Shown: piece after piece, positions 1 to 7,454 of the stretch
Numbering within the stretch: position 1 is the stretch's first letter
How the letters are laid out: every line of letters starts with the position of its first letter
NCBI GenBank assembly: GCA_002336975.1
Contig: DDFA01000068.1
Coordinates: 16,542-38,921 of the forward strand
Origin: Phyllobacteriaceae bacterium UBA1940
Lineage (GTDB): Bacteria > Pseudomonadota > Alphaproteobacteria > Rhizobiales > Rhizobiaceae
Length of the DNA: 22,380 nucleotides
Direction of reading: 5' to 3'
Notes under the pieces: generated by a model
The model's database searches: none
Told to the model about the DNA's origin: nothing
What the model saw: the letters and a program-made list of their open reading frames with translations, nothing else
Made by a program: the position numbers and the translations under genes

Positions 1-1
1 C

Positions 2-838
2 GTCGCCCGCGACGGCGTCGTCGTGCCCGAGCTTGTGCGCCAGTTGCGCGCCGGGCTTGCCGCCGACATTGCGCCCTTCGTTCATTTCGGCGCGACCAGC
101 CAGGATGCGATCGACACCGGCCTGGCCATTCGCCTGGCGCGGCTCGGCGGCCTGCTCGACAGCCGCATCGACGCGGCCGTCGCGGCGCTGGACGCGCTTG
201 ACGCCCGCGACGGCGCCATCTCGGCCATCGCCCACACCCGCATGCAGGCCGCCGTTCCAGTCACCGCCTCGCGAAAGATCGCCAGCTGGCGCGATCCGCT
301 GCTGCGCAACCGCCAGCGCCTCGCACCGGCGATTTCGGATGTCGCGGTGCTGCATTTCGGCGGCGCGGCCGGCACGCTCGACAGGCTTGGAGCCAGCGGC
401 CCCGCCGTCGCCGCGCGCATGGCCTCGCGCCTCGGCCTTTCATGCCCCGCCCGGCCCCGCCACAGCGAACGCGACGGCATCGCCGCGCTGGCCTCGGCCC
501 TGTCGCTGCTGACCGGATCGCTCGGCAAGTTCGGGCAGGACGTCGCGCTGCTGGCGCAGTCGGAAGTGGGCGAAGTGCGGCTCGCCGCCGGCGGCGGTTC
601 GTCGGCGATGCCGCACAAGCTCAATCCGGTCGCCGCCGAAATTCTCGTGGCGCTGGCGCGCTTCAACGCCACGCTGGTTGCGGGCATGCACCAGTCGCTG
701 GTTCACGAGAACGAACGCTCGGGCGCGGCCTGGACGCTGGAATGGATGCTGCTGCCGCAGATGGCGGTGGCGACGGCAGCCGCTTTGCGCACGGCGACCG
801 ATCTGGCCCGGACGATCTCGTTCAGTGCTTCGGCCTGA
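2..838 (+). CDS. pcaB: 3-carboxy-cis,cis-muconate cycloisomerase, 5' truncated by the window edge
   Basis: The reading frame is open from base 2 and reads VARDGVVVPELVRQ before the GTG at 23, so the start lies outside the window; about 278 residues are present, and perhaps 70-85 are missing. The protein belongs to the fumarase/aspartase/argininosuccinate lyase superfamily. It shows the block HFGATSQDAIDTG, the block AHTRMQAAVP, and near the C-terminus the superfamily signature GSSAMPHKLNP, whose flexible loop carries the catalytic serine. The ending HENERSGAAWTLEWMLLPQM is typical of the PcaB branch rather than of adenylosuccinate lyase. PcaB converts 3-carboxy-cis,cis-muconate to 4-carboxymuconolactone in the protocatechuate branch of the beta-ketoadipate pathway. 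In rhizobia it often ends a pcaDCHGB operon, which fits the absence of a co-directional gene downstream. The alternative is another lyase of the same superfamily. Confidence 0.9.
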   Translation, partial: VARDGVVVPELVRQLRAGLAADIAPFVHFGATSQDAIDTGLAIRLARLGGLLDSRIDAAVAALDALDARDGAISAIAHTRMQAAVPVTASRKIASWRDPLLRNRQRLAPAISDVAVLHFGGAAGTLDRLGASGPAVAARMASRLGLSCPARPRHSERDGIAALASALSLLTGSLGKFGQDVALLAQSEVGEVRLAAGGGSSAMPHKLNPVAAEILVALARFNATLVAGMHQSLVHENERSGAAWTLEWMLLPQMAVATAAALRTATDLARTISFSASA

Positions 839-862
839 CTGCCTCGTAAAGCGCGTCTCCCC

Positions 863-988
863 TCAGAACATCATGTGCCAGAGGCGCATGACTTCCTTGG
901 AGATCGCATGAGTGGTGTGCCAGTTGTCGTAGAGCGCCTGCCAGAGCACATAGAATGTGGCTGTCATGATAATGATGACGTAGCGCAT
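863..988 (-). CDS. Small predicted membrane peptide of 41 residues
   Basis: An ORF runs from ATG (986-988) to TGA (863-865). It is preceded by a Shine-Dalgarno-like GGAACGGAG about 2-10 bases upstream of the ATG. The peptide starts MRYVIIIMTATFYVLWQALY, a likely single membrane segment at residues 3-20. It then has a polar stretch with the aromatic/His-rich tract DNWHTTHAI and a basic/amphipathic end MRLWHMMF. Codons are the usual ones for this GC-rich DNA. No function is recognised. It lies between the 3' ends of pcaB (opposite strand) and the peroxidase-like gene (same strand, 85 bases upstream), and could be the last gene of that unit or have its own promoter. The ribosome site and coherent membrane helix argue for a real gene; the small size limits certainty. 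Confidence 0.55.
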   Translation of the reverse strand: MRYVIIIMTATFYVLWQALYDNWHTTHAISKEVMRLWHMMF

Positions 989-1015
989 GCTCCGTTCCCC
1001 GTGTGCAGTGCAGCA

Positions 1016-1030
1016 GAATCTACCAGATTC
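1016..1030 (-). terminator. Short inverted repeat between the peroxidase-like gene and the 41-aa ORF
   Basis: GAATCT (1016-1021) and AGATTC (1025-1030) form a perfect 6-bp stem with a 3-base loop, 44 bases past the stop of the peroxidase-like gene. No T-run follows on either strand, so termination is uncertain. It could equally be an operator for the small ORF downstream. Confidence 0.2.
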
Positions 1031-1073
1031 GTAAACGGGCGGTTATCGCGCGCCTTGGCGGGCGCGGTGCGTG

Positions 1074-1679
1074 TCAGCGATGCGACCAGTCATTGGGGTC
1101 GTCCGAATTGTTCGGCGACAGGCCCAATATGTCGCCGTCGGTGTTGACGCCGAGCCCCAGCACCGTGCGGTTGGCATAGGCGAAATAGGCCGCCACCTGG
1201 TTGATTTCGAGGATCTGGCCGTCGTCATATCCGGCGTCGCGCAGGCGATCGACATCCGCCGCGCGCAATGTCGACGGCGCACGGGTCAGTTGGGCCGCGT
1301 ATCTCAGCCCCGCCTGTTCGCGCGGATCGAACGCCGATGCGAGATCGTCGGCCACGATGGCGCGGCGCATCGCCTGCGCCCGTTCGTCATCGCCGAGCAG
1401 CCGCGCCATCCCGGCAAAGTGATGGTCAAAGCAATAGGCGCAGGCATTGAGGTGCGAGACGAGCACGCCGATGGCCTCAAGGTACCATTTCGGAACCGTG
1501 TTGGCCGAGTGGTGCAGCACATATTTGTAGATCGCCATATGACCGTCCATCGTGTGGGGCCGCAGGCTGTGGGCCATCATGATGTTGTCGACATTGTTGT
1601 CCGGGCCCTTCACCCGGTCGTAGAGCTGCCTGAGGCGGCCGGTGGAATCGTCATATGAAATCGTCTTGATGTAGGTCAC
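1074..1679 (-). CDS. Carboxymuconolactone decarboxylase/AhpD-like peroxidase-related protein
   Basis: The product has 201 residues from a GTG start at 1679, preceded by CCGAGG seven bases upstream; the frame stays open further 5' but that extension is low-complexity and unlike the family. The family core is all-helical. The signature is NACAYCFDHH: Cys80, Cys83 and His87 form the CxxC-x3-H redox motif of AhpD-like proteins. Length and the pattern LEAIGVLVSHLNAC match the 'uncharacterised peroxidase-related enzyme' subgroup, thought to reduce peroxides using the cysteine pair. A cytoplasmic location is expected, as no signal peptide is present. It stands alone, 230 bases downstream of the ABC-operon terminus. 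Substrate and electron donor are unknown. A decarboxylase acting with the nearby pcaB is less likely, because true PcaC proteins lack the CxxC pair. Confidence 0.75.
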   Translation of the reverse strand: MTYIKTISYDDSTGRLRQLYDRVKGPDNNVDNIMMAHSLRPHTMDGHMAIYKYVLHHSANTVPKWYLEAIGVLVSHLNACAYCFDHHFAGMARLLGDDERAQAMRRAIVADDLASAFDPREQAGLRYAAQLTRAPSTLRAADVDRLRDAGYDDGQILEINQVAAYFAYANRTVLGLGVNTDGDILGLSPNNSDDPNDWSHR

Positions 1680-1858
1680 GGAAAAACCTCGGAAACAGCT
1701 TGGAGCAATGGCGCGGCGGGAAAATCCGCCGGTTCGGACCGGGTGTGCGATGACGTCCTGGCGGCTGCGTCGACGCGTATTGCCGTCAGCCTCGGCCCGT
1801 CGGTCCGGCGGTCGGCTATCGCCCGAAAAATGGTAAAAAAAAACCATGTTGGCGCAGC

Positions 1859-1882
1859 AAGGGGGCGGTCGCCCGCCCCCTT
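1859..1882 (-). terminator. Strong hairpin ending the ABC-transporter operon
   Basis: AAGGGGGCGG (1859-1868) and CCGCCCCCTT (1873-1882) form a perfect 10-bp stem starting 27 bases past the binding-protein stop. Read on the minus strand the loop is GCGA, a GNRA tetraloop. A run of nine T on the minus strand follows about 16 bases later (near 1834-1843), itself flanked by a short ATGGT/ACCAT repeat. The stability and position support an intrinsic terminator or 3'-end protecting structure, although the T-run is displaced. Confidence 0.7.
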
Positions 1883-1909
1883 GCCGGTTCAGTCGATCGG
1901 TCGCGCCGA

Positions 1910-2884
1910 CTATTTGATTGCCTTGTCGGTGATCGCCGCGGTCCAGGCGCCTTCGGGCGCCTTGGTGATGATCTTCTGCGCCAGCAGCGCGTCGGCGGTG
2001 CGTTGGTAGGCCGCCTCGATCAGCTTGCCATCGGCATTGTCGATCAGCTTGGCCACTTCGCCCATCATGCGCTTCTGGTGGTTTTCGTCCTGGCCGCCGT
2101 TTTCGACAACGATGCCGGCGGCTTCGTCCGGGTGCTCGGTCGCGTATTTCCAGCCCTTCATCGAGGCACGCACGAAGCGCACCATCTTGTCCTCGAAGGC
2201 TGCGTCGGCGAGCTTGTCCTGCATCACGTAGAGCCCGTCTTCAAGCAGGTCGACACCCATCGCCGTATAGTTGAAGACGATCAGGTCTTCCGGCTTGTAG
2301 CCGGCGTCGATCAGCTGCCAGTATTCATTGTAGGTCATCACCGAGATGCAGTCGGCCTGCTTCTGGATCAGCGGCTGCACGTCGAACGACTGCTTCAGCA
2401 CGTTGACGCCGTCGGCGCCGCCTTCGGTCGGGATGCCGAGCTTGTTCATCCAGGCGTAGAACGGATATTCATTGCCGAAGAACCAGACACCGAGCGTGTG
2501 GCCCTTGAAATCCGCTTCCGTCTTGATCGGTCCGTCCTTCGGGCACACCAGCTCCATGCCGGCCTTCTTGAACGGCTGGGCGATGTTGACAAGATTGACG
2601 CCCTTGTCGCGCGCCGCGAGCGCCCCGCCCATCCAGTCAACGATGACGTCGGCGCCGCCGCCGGCGATCACCTGCTCGGGCGCGATGTCCGGTCCGCCCG
2701 GCTTGATCGTTACGTCGAGGTTCTCCTCGGTGTAGAACCCCTTGTCCTTGGCGACGTAATAGCCGGCGAACTGCGCCTGCGTCACCCATTTGAGCTGCAG
2801 CGTGACGGCGTCGGCCGCCCACGCGCTGAATGAAGCAAGCGACATCGCGCTGCCGGCAAGCAATGAAAGTGCGATTTTTTTCAT
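1910..2884 (-). CDS. ABC transporter substrate-binding protein, NMT1/THI5-like
   Basis: The product has 324 residues from the ATG at 2884, preceded by AGAGGG seven bases upstream; an earlier in-frame start would add a non-signal-like leader. A Sec signal peptide is clear: MKKIALSLLAGS, a hydrophobic core, then AWA around residues 21-23. The mature protein begins with the NMT1-type block VTLQLKWVTQAQFAGYYVAK and has the periplasmic binding fold typical of ThiY, SsuA and RibY relatives. It should capture the substrate in the periplasm and hand it to the two permeases encoded upstream (2907-4025 and 4022-4900). Known relatives bind the thiamine pyrimidine HMP/FAMP, riboflavin, or sulfonates. The surrounding reductive pyrimidine pathway and the RutR-like box upstream suggest a pyrimidine or related ring, but the ligand is inferred from context only. 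It is the last gene of its operon and is followed by a strong hairpin. Confidence 0.88.
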   Translation of the reverse strand: MKKIALSLLAGSAMSLASFSAWAADAVTLQLKWVTQAQFAGYYVAKDKGFYTEENLDVTIKPGGPDIAPEQVIAGGGADVIVDWMGGALAARDKGVNLVNIAQPFKKAGMELVCPKDGPIKTEADFKGHTLGVWFFGNEYPFYAWMNKLGIPTEGGADGVNVLKQSFDVQPLIQKQADCISVMTYNEYWQLIDAGYKPEDLIVFNYTAMGVDLLEDGLYVMQDKLADAAFEDKMVRFVRASMKGWKYATEHPDEAAGIVVENGGQDENHQKRMMGEVAKLIDNADGKLIEAAYQRTADALLAQKIITKAPEGAWTAAITDKAIK

Positions 2885-2906
2885 TCTGTTACCCTCTGAA
2901 GTTTGC

Positions 2907-4025
2907 CTATCCACCACGGACAGACGGATGCCAAAACGTCACGGAACGCTCGATCAGAGCGAGGATGCCGTAGAAGAGTGACCCTACGACTGCGGCCGCC
3001 GCGATCTCCGCCCACACCATGTCGACATTCATCCTGCCGACTTCGGTCGAGATGCGGAAACCCATGCCCACAACCGGCGTGCCGAAGAACTCGGCGACGA
3101 TAGCGCCGATCATCGCCAGTGTGGAGTTGATTTTCAAGGCGTTGAAGATGAACGGCATCGCTGCCGGAAGGCGAAGCGAGACGAGCGTCTGCCAGTAGCT
3201 CGCCGCATAGGTGCGCATCAGGTCGCGCTCCATCGCGCCGGCGGTCGCAAGCCCTGCGACGGTGTTCACCAGCATCGGGAAAAACGTCATGATGGCGACG
3301 ACGGCGGCCTTGGATTCCCAGCCGAAGCCGAACCACATCACCATGATCGGGGCGACGCCGATGATCGGCAGCGCCGACACCATATTGCCGATCGGGATCA
3401 GCCCGCGCCGCAGGAACAGATAGCGGTCGGCGAGGATCGCCACCGCAAAGCCCGAGGCGCAGCCGATCAGGTAGCCGCCCAGCGCCGCCTTGAGCACGGT
3501 CTGGTTGATGTCGGCCAGCAGGATCGGCAGCGACGAGGCGATGCGCGCGCCGATTGCCGAGGGCGGCGGCAGCAGGATGAACGGCACGCCGGCGCCGCGC
3601 ACCACCGCCTCCCACCAGATCAACAGCCACACGCCGAACAGCACCGGTATCAGCAGCCTCAGCAGCGTCGTCACCGGGCGCAGCGCCGCCAGCAGGCTGA
3701 CGCATCGCCAGGCGATCAGCCACAGCGCCGCCAGCAGCATGTAGAATGACCACGTCGCTCCGCCGCTCCTGCCGTCGAGTTCGCCGATCAGCAGCCACGC
3801 GCCAAGATGCGCGGCGGCGAATGTCGCCCAGGCCTTTGGCCTGGCCCCCGCCTGCGATGCGTCGAACAATGCGGCGGCGACGATCATCGCGACAATCGCC
3901 AGCGCCGTCGTCGATCCGCCCGGCGGCGATGCGGGGTCCGTCGCAAACAGCGGCAGCAAGGGCAGCGCCGCCAGCGCCAGCACGGCGGCGACCAGTCCCT
4001 GCCAGGAGAAGCGCAGCCCCGTCAT
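2907..4025 (-). CDS. ABC transporter permease with an extended N-terminal membrane domain
   Basis: The product has 372 residues starting at the ATG at 4025, which overlaps the stop of the upstream permease (ATGA), so translation is probably coupled. The C-terminal ~250 residues are a BPD_transp_1 (MetI-like) permease, with the EAA-type coupling loop around LMRTYAASYWQTLVSLRLPA. The first ~120 residues are extra: several hydrophobic segments (near residues 9-26, 40-53, 65-80 and 92-113) not found in the usual ~250-270-residue partner. It should form the membrane channel with the 4022-4900 product and be powered by the ATPase at 4967-5761. The next gene, the binding protein, starts 22 bases downstream, consistent with one operon. 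The role of the N-terminal addition is unknown. Confidence 0.88.
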   Translation of the reverse strand: MTGLRFSWQGLVAAVLALAALPLLPLFATDPASPPGGSTTALAIVAMIVAAALFDASQAGARPKAWATFAAAHLGAWLLIGELDGRSGGATWSFYMLLAALWLIAWRCVSLLAALRPVTTLLRLLIPVLFGVWLLIWWEAVVRGAGVPFILLPPPSAIGARIASSLPILLADINQTVLKAALGGYLIGCASGFAVAILADRYLFLRRGLIPIGNMVSALPIIGVAPIMVMWFGFGWESKAAVVAIMTFFPMLVNTVAGLATAGAMERDLMRTYAASYWQTLVSLRLPAAMPFIFNALKINSTLAMIGAIVAEFFGTPVVGMGFRISTEVGRMNVDMVWAEIAAAAVVGSLFYGILALIERSVTFWHPSVRGG

Positions 4026-4900
4026 GACGGCCGCGCTCCCATGGCGCGCTCGGTCATCCGTCCGGCGACGCCGACCAGCGTCACCAGCAAGGCGGCGACG
4101 ACGGAGCCTGCCACCAGCGCCGCGAACATGTCGATAGTCTGGCTGTAATAAGCCCCGGTCAGCAGTTTTGCGCCGATGCCCGCCACCGCCCCGGTCGGCA
4201 GTTCGCCGACGATCGCGCCCACCAGCGAGGCGGCGACCGCCACCTTCATCGAGGCGAACAGGAACGGCACCGACGCCGGGACGCGCAGCTTCCAAAACGT
4301 CTGCCATTGCGTGGCGTTATAGGTGTGCATCAGGTCGAGATGCATGATTTCAGGCGAGCGCAGCCCTTTCACCATGCCCACCGCAACCGGGAAGAAAGAC
4401 AGATAGGTCGAGATCAGCGCCTTGGGGATCAGCCCGACGACCCCGACCGCCGCCAGCACCACGATGATCATCGGCGCCAGCGCCAGGATCGGAATAGTCT
4501 GCGAGGCGATGATCCACGGCATCAGCGAGCGGTCGAGCGTGGTGACGTGCACGATGCCGACCGCGATCGCGATACCGAGCACGGTGCCGAAGAAAAAGCC
4601 GAGCAGCGTCGCCGACAGCGTCACCCAGGCATGGTAGACCAGGCTGCGGTTGGAGGTGATCTTTCGCAGAAAGGTGTTTTCCCACACGTTTTGCGCCACC
4701 TGGTGCGGCGCCGGCAGCGTCGGCTTCGGCTGGCTCATCGTCTTGCCGACCAGTTCGGAAAACGTGCTTTCCACCCCGGCGCGCCGGTCGAGATCGCGCT
4801 GGAACGGCGCATTCATGTAGAATGCCCCGGCGTACCAGACCGCGATGATGATCGCGAGGATGGTAAGGATCGGAATGAGCGACGAGCGCACGGAGGTCAT
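4022..4900 (-). CDS. ABC transporter permease, NMT1-type importer
   Basis: The product has 292 residues. A first membrane helix (residues 8-28) is followed by a soluble stretch of about 55 residues containing VESTFSELVGKTMSQPKP, then a MetI-like permease core with about five further helices. The coupling loop is around DLMHTYNATQWQTFWKLRVP. This is the first of two non-identical permeases of a heterodimeric importer; its stop overlaps the start of the second permease by ATGA. It lies 66 bases downstream of the ATPase gene, and that gap holds one copy of the palindromic repeat (4916-4953). Domain type and operon position are clear; the substrate is inferred (see the binding protein). Confidence 0.88.
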   Translation of the reverse strand: MTSVRSSLIPILTILAIIIAVWYAGAFYMNAPFQRDLDRRAGVESTFSELVGKTMSQPKPTLPAPHQVAQNVWENTFLRKITSNRSLVYHAWVTLSATLLGFFFGTVLGIAIAVGIVHVTTLDRSLMPWIIASQTIPILALAPMIIVVLAAVGVVGLIPKALISTYLSFFPVAVGMVKGLRSPEIMHLDLMHTYNATQWQTFWKLRVPASVPFLFASMKVAVAASLVGAIVGELPTGAVAGIGAKLLTGAYYSQTIDMFAALVAGSVVAALLVTLVGVAGRMTERAMGARPS

Positions 4901-4915
4901 GGGGCGTCGCCTGGT

Positions 4916-4953
4916 CTCCCTCCCCCTTGAGGGGAGGGGTTAGGGGTGGGGGT
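4916..4953 (+). repeat. GC-rich palindromic repeat, copy 1
   Basis: The core reads CTCCCCCTTGAGGGGAGGGG followed by a TTAGGGGTGGGGGT tail. The CCCC-TTGA-GGGG centre can form a hairpin. It sits alone between the ATPase and first permease genes, so in the minus-strand transcript it forms an intra-operon stem-loop. Similar copies occur at 8357-8394, 8413-8450, 9522-9558 and 9630-9668. Confidence 0.8.
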
Positions 4954-4966
4954 CGCGAAGATCTCC

Positions 4967-5761
4967 TCAATCCTCATAGCTGTGCCCTGCCCTCAGGCCG
5001 TCGCGGACCCTCGCCGCGATGGCCAGAAACTCCGGCGTCTCGCGGATGTCGAGCGGCCGCTCTTTCGGCAGCGTCGATTCGATCACGTCGGTGACGCGGC
5101 CCGGACGCGGGCTCATCACCACGATCTTGGTCGACAGGTAGACGGCTTCCGGGATCGAATGGGTGACGAAGCAGATCGTCTTCTGCGTCCGATCCCAAAG
5201 CTCCAGCAATTGTTCGTTCAGATGATCGCGGACAATCTCGTCGAGCGCCCCGAACGGCTCGTCCATCAGCAACAGGTCGGCGTCGAAGGCGAGCGCACGC
5301 GCGATCGAGGCGCGCTGCTGCATGCCGCCCGACAATTGCCAGGGAAACTTTTTCTCGAACCCGGTGAGGTTGACCATGGCGAGGGTGCGCTTGACCCGTT
5401 CCGCCTGCTCCGTCCTGGAAATCCCCATGATCTCCAGCGGCAGCGCCACGTTGCGCTCGATGGTACGCCATGGATAGAGCGCCGCCGCCTGGAAGACGTA
5501 GCCATAGGCGCGGCGCTCGCGCGCCTCGCGCGGGCTCATGCCGTTGACGGTGATCGTCCCGTCCGTCGGCTGCTCGAGATCGGCGATGACGCGCAAGAAG
5601 GTCGTCTTGCCGCAGCCTGACGGCCCGATGAAGGAGACGAACTCGCCCTTGCTGATCGACAGATTGACGTTTGACAGCGCGTGAACCGGACCGTCATTGG
5701 TCTGGAACGTCAGGCCGAGACCCTTCGCATCGACGACAGGAACCGTAGAAGCCAACTGCAC
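4967..5761 (-). CDS. ABC transporter ATP-binding protein (nitrate/sulfonate/taurine-type)
   Basis: The product has 264 residues. It has Walker A GPSGCGKTT (residues 46-54), the Q-loop glutamine at about 91, the ABC signature LSGGMQQR (143-150), Walker B LLLMDEP (163-169) with D-loop GALD, and the H-loop histidine in FVTHSIPEA (about 201). The family is the SsuB/TauB/ThiZ type that works with NMT1-like binding proteins. It is the first gene of the importer operon and provides ATP hydrolysis on the cytoplasmic face. The proposed GTG start at 5761 has no strong Shine-Dalgarno sequence; a TTG two codons later and an out-of-frame ATG just upstream leave the exact start uncertain. A RutR-like operator lies 61 bases upstream. 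Confidence 0.9.
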   Translation of the reverse strand: MQLASTVPVVDAKGLGLTFQTNDGPVHALSNVNLSISKGEFVSFIGPSGCGKTTFLRVIADLEQPTDGTITVNGMSPREARERRAYGYVFQAAALYPWRTIERNVALPLEIMGISRTEQAERVKRTLAMVNLTGFEKKFPWQLSGGMQQRASIARALAFDADLLLMDEPFGALDEIVRDHLNEQLLELWDRTQKTICFVTHSIPEAVYLSTKIVVMSPRPGRVTDVIESTLPKERPLDIRETPEFLAIAARVRDGLRAGHSYED

Positions 5762-5821
5762 CGCCCATTTTTTTTCGCCGCGTTCCCTATCGCGGTTCTG
5801 TGAGTCTCAACCCAGCAAATT

Positions 5822-5837
5822 TCGACCAAACAGTCAA
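5822..5837. promoter_or_regulatory. Putative RutR operator upstream of the ABC importer operon
   Basis: TCGACCAAACAGTCAA matches 11 of the 14 defined positions of the E. coli RutR box TTGACCAnnTGGTCAA (recalled from literature). On the minus strand it reads TTGACTGTTTGGTCGA, and its TTGACT can serve as a -35 element for the importer operon. No convincing -10 is seen 17 bases on. Position, palindromy and the presence of a RutR homologue in the locus support the call. Confidence 0.6.
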
Positions 5838-5910
5838 ATTCTAGCGAGGCGACATTTTTCGATGAGCTGGGGACAAGACGCCGCCAGATCGCGATGCTGC
5901 GACCTGTCGG

Positions 5911-5928
5911 CGCCTGCGCCCGCAGGCG
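5911..5928 (-). terminator. GC-rich hairpin downstream of the dihydropyrimidinase gene
   Basis: CGCCTGC (5911-5917) and GCAGGCG (5922-5928) form a perfect 7-bp stem with a 4-base loop, 28 bases past the stop of the dihydropyrimidinase gene. No T-run follows, so it may be a weak terminator or 3'-stabilising structure separating this gene from the importer operon, which has its own operator at 5822. Confidence 0.4.
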
Positions 5929-5955
5929 GGTTGTTACCGCGAGTTGTGACCCCCA

Positions 5956-7407
5956 TCACACTCCCGTCGCCGGAATGCCCTTGCGCTCCACCTTGCGCGG
6001 CGCAACCAGTTCCTTCCAGGTCGACAGCGCCTTGTTGACCGCCATGCCGGGCTCGCGGCCGACAAATTCGCCATGGCCGGGATGGGCCTTGACCTTGCCG
6101 TTGTCGACGGCCATCTCGCCGCGCGTGAAGACATATTTCGGCAGGCCGGTCACCTCGACGCCTTCGAAGACGTTGTAGTCGATCACCGACTGCTGCTTCT
6201 TCGACGAGATCTTCTTCTTCGCGTTCGGATCCCACACGACGAGGTCGGCGTCGGCGCCTTCGACGATCGCGCCCTTCTTCGGATACATGTTGAGGATCTT
6301 TGCGATATTGGTCGAGGTCACGGCGACGAACTCGTTCATCGTCAGCCGCCCGGTGTTGACGCCATAGGTCCACAGGACCGGCATCCGGTCTTCAAGCCCG
6401 CCGGTGCCGTTCGGGATTTTTGTGAAATCGCCGACGCCGTTGCGCTTCTGCTCGGTGGTGAAGGAACAGTGATCGGTGGCCACCACCTGCAGCGACCCGG
6501 CCTGCAGCCCCGCCCACAGCGAATCCTGGTGCGCCTTGTTGCGGAATGGCGGGCTCATCACCCGGCGCGCCGCGTGGTCCCAGTCCTTGTTGAAATATTC
6601 ACTCTCGTCGAGAACCAGATGCTGGATCAGCGGCTCGCCATAGACGCGCATGCCCTTCTGGCGGGCACGCCGGATCGCCTCGTGCGATTGTTCGCAGCTG
6701 GTGTGCACCACATAGAGCGGCACGCCCGCCATGTCGGCCAGCATCACGGCGCGGTTGGTCGCCTCGCCTTCCACTTCCGGCGGGCGCGAATAGGCGTGGC
6801 CTTCCGGCCCGTTATTGCCCTCGGCCAGCAGCTTTTGCGACAGCGCGGCGACGACGTCGCCGTTTTCAGCGTGCACCAGCGGCAGCGCGCCGAGCTCGGC
6901 GCAACGCTGGAACGAGGCGAGCATCTCGTCGTCATTGACCATCAGCGCGCCCTTGTAGGCCATGAAGTGCTTGAACGAGGTGATGCCCTTTTCCACCACG
7001 GTCTGCATCTCGTTGAACACCTGTTCGCCCCACCAGGTGATCGCCATGTGGAAGGAATAGTCGCAACAGGCTTTCGAGGTCTTGTTGTCCCACATCTGCA
7101 ACGCCTCGAGCAGCGACTGGCCGGGCGCCGGCAGGCAGAAATCGACCACCATGGTGGTGCCGCCCGACAGCGCCGCGCGCGTGCCGCTCTCGAAATCGTC
7201 GGCCGAATAGGTGCCCATGAACGGCATTTCGAGATGGGTGTGCGGATCGATGCCGCCCGGCATGATGTAGCAGCCGGTCGCGTCGAACTCATGGTCGCCG
7301 TGCAGGTCGGGACCAATCGCCGCTATCTTGTCGTGCTTGATCAGCACGTCCGCCTTCCAGGTGCGGTCGGCGGTGACGATGGTTCCGTTCTTGATGACCT
7401 TGGACAT
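5956..7407 (-). CDS. hydA: Dihydropyrimidinase (D-hydantoinase)
   Basis: The product has 483 residues from the ATG at 7407, preceded by AAGGGG nine bases upstream. It is a binuclear metal amidohydrolase. His56 and His58 in DPHTHLEMP are the first metal ligands, Lys152 in FMAYKG is the expected carboxylated bridging lysine, His179 in LVHAEN and His235 in VVHTSCEQ are further ligands, and Asp312 in ATDHC is the catalytic aspartate. The length is normal for the family. It opens dihydrouracil or dihydrothymine to N-carbamoyl-beta-alanine or its methyl analogue in the cytoplasm, and is the second step of the reductive pathway. PreTA (step 1), the amidohydrolase (step 3) and the transaminase (step 4) are all in this window. 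The immediate upstream co-directional gene encodes an unrelated membrane protein. A true hydantoinase specificity cannot be excluded, but context favours pyrimidines. Confidence 0.95.
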   Translation of the reverse strand: MSKVIKNGTIVTADRTWKADVLIKHDKIAAIGPDLHGDHEFDATGCYIMPGGIDPHTHLEMPFMGTYSADDFESGTRAALSGGTTMVVDFCLPAPGQSLLEALQMWDNKTSKACCDYSFHMAITWWGEQVFNEMQTVVEKGITSFKHFMAYKGALMVNDDEMLASFQRCAELGALPLVHAENGDVVAALSQKLLAEGNNGPEGHAYSRPPEVEGEATNRAVMLADMAGVPLYVVHTSCEQSHEAIRRARQKGMRVYGEPLIQHLVLDESEYFNKDWDHAARRVMSPPFRNKAHQDSLWAGLQAGSLQVVATDHCSFTTEQKRNGVGDFTKIPNGTGGLEDRMPVLWTYGVNTGRLTMNEFVAVTSTNIAKILNMYPKKGAIVEGADADLVVWDPNAKKKISSKKQQSVIDYNVFEGVEVTGLPKYVFTRGEMAVDNGKVKAHPGHGEFVGREPGMAVNKALSTWKELVAPRKVERKGIPATGV

Positions 7408-7454
7408 TGGTTTTCCCCTTGATGCGTCCTTCGTTTGAGCGGCCGGTCGAACGA

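Noticed and set aside
1680..1847. In-frame 5' extension of the peroxidase-like gene beginning MVFFYHF
   Set aside because: The added residues are Arg/Pro-rich, start inside a poly-T hairpin and lie outside the family's domain; the GTG at 1679 has a ribosome site and fits family length.
4026..4307. Upstream in-frame extension of the second permease into the first permease gene
   Set aside because: It overlaps well-conserved coding sequence of the first permease in another frame; the ATGA overlap at 4022-4025 gives a natural start.
6073..7422. Long plus-strand open frame opposite the dihydropyrimidinase gene
   Set aside because: It is the antisense shadow typical of high-GC genes: His/Arg/Asp-rich with no domain, while the minus strand encodes a complete metalloenzyme.
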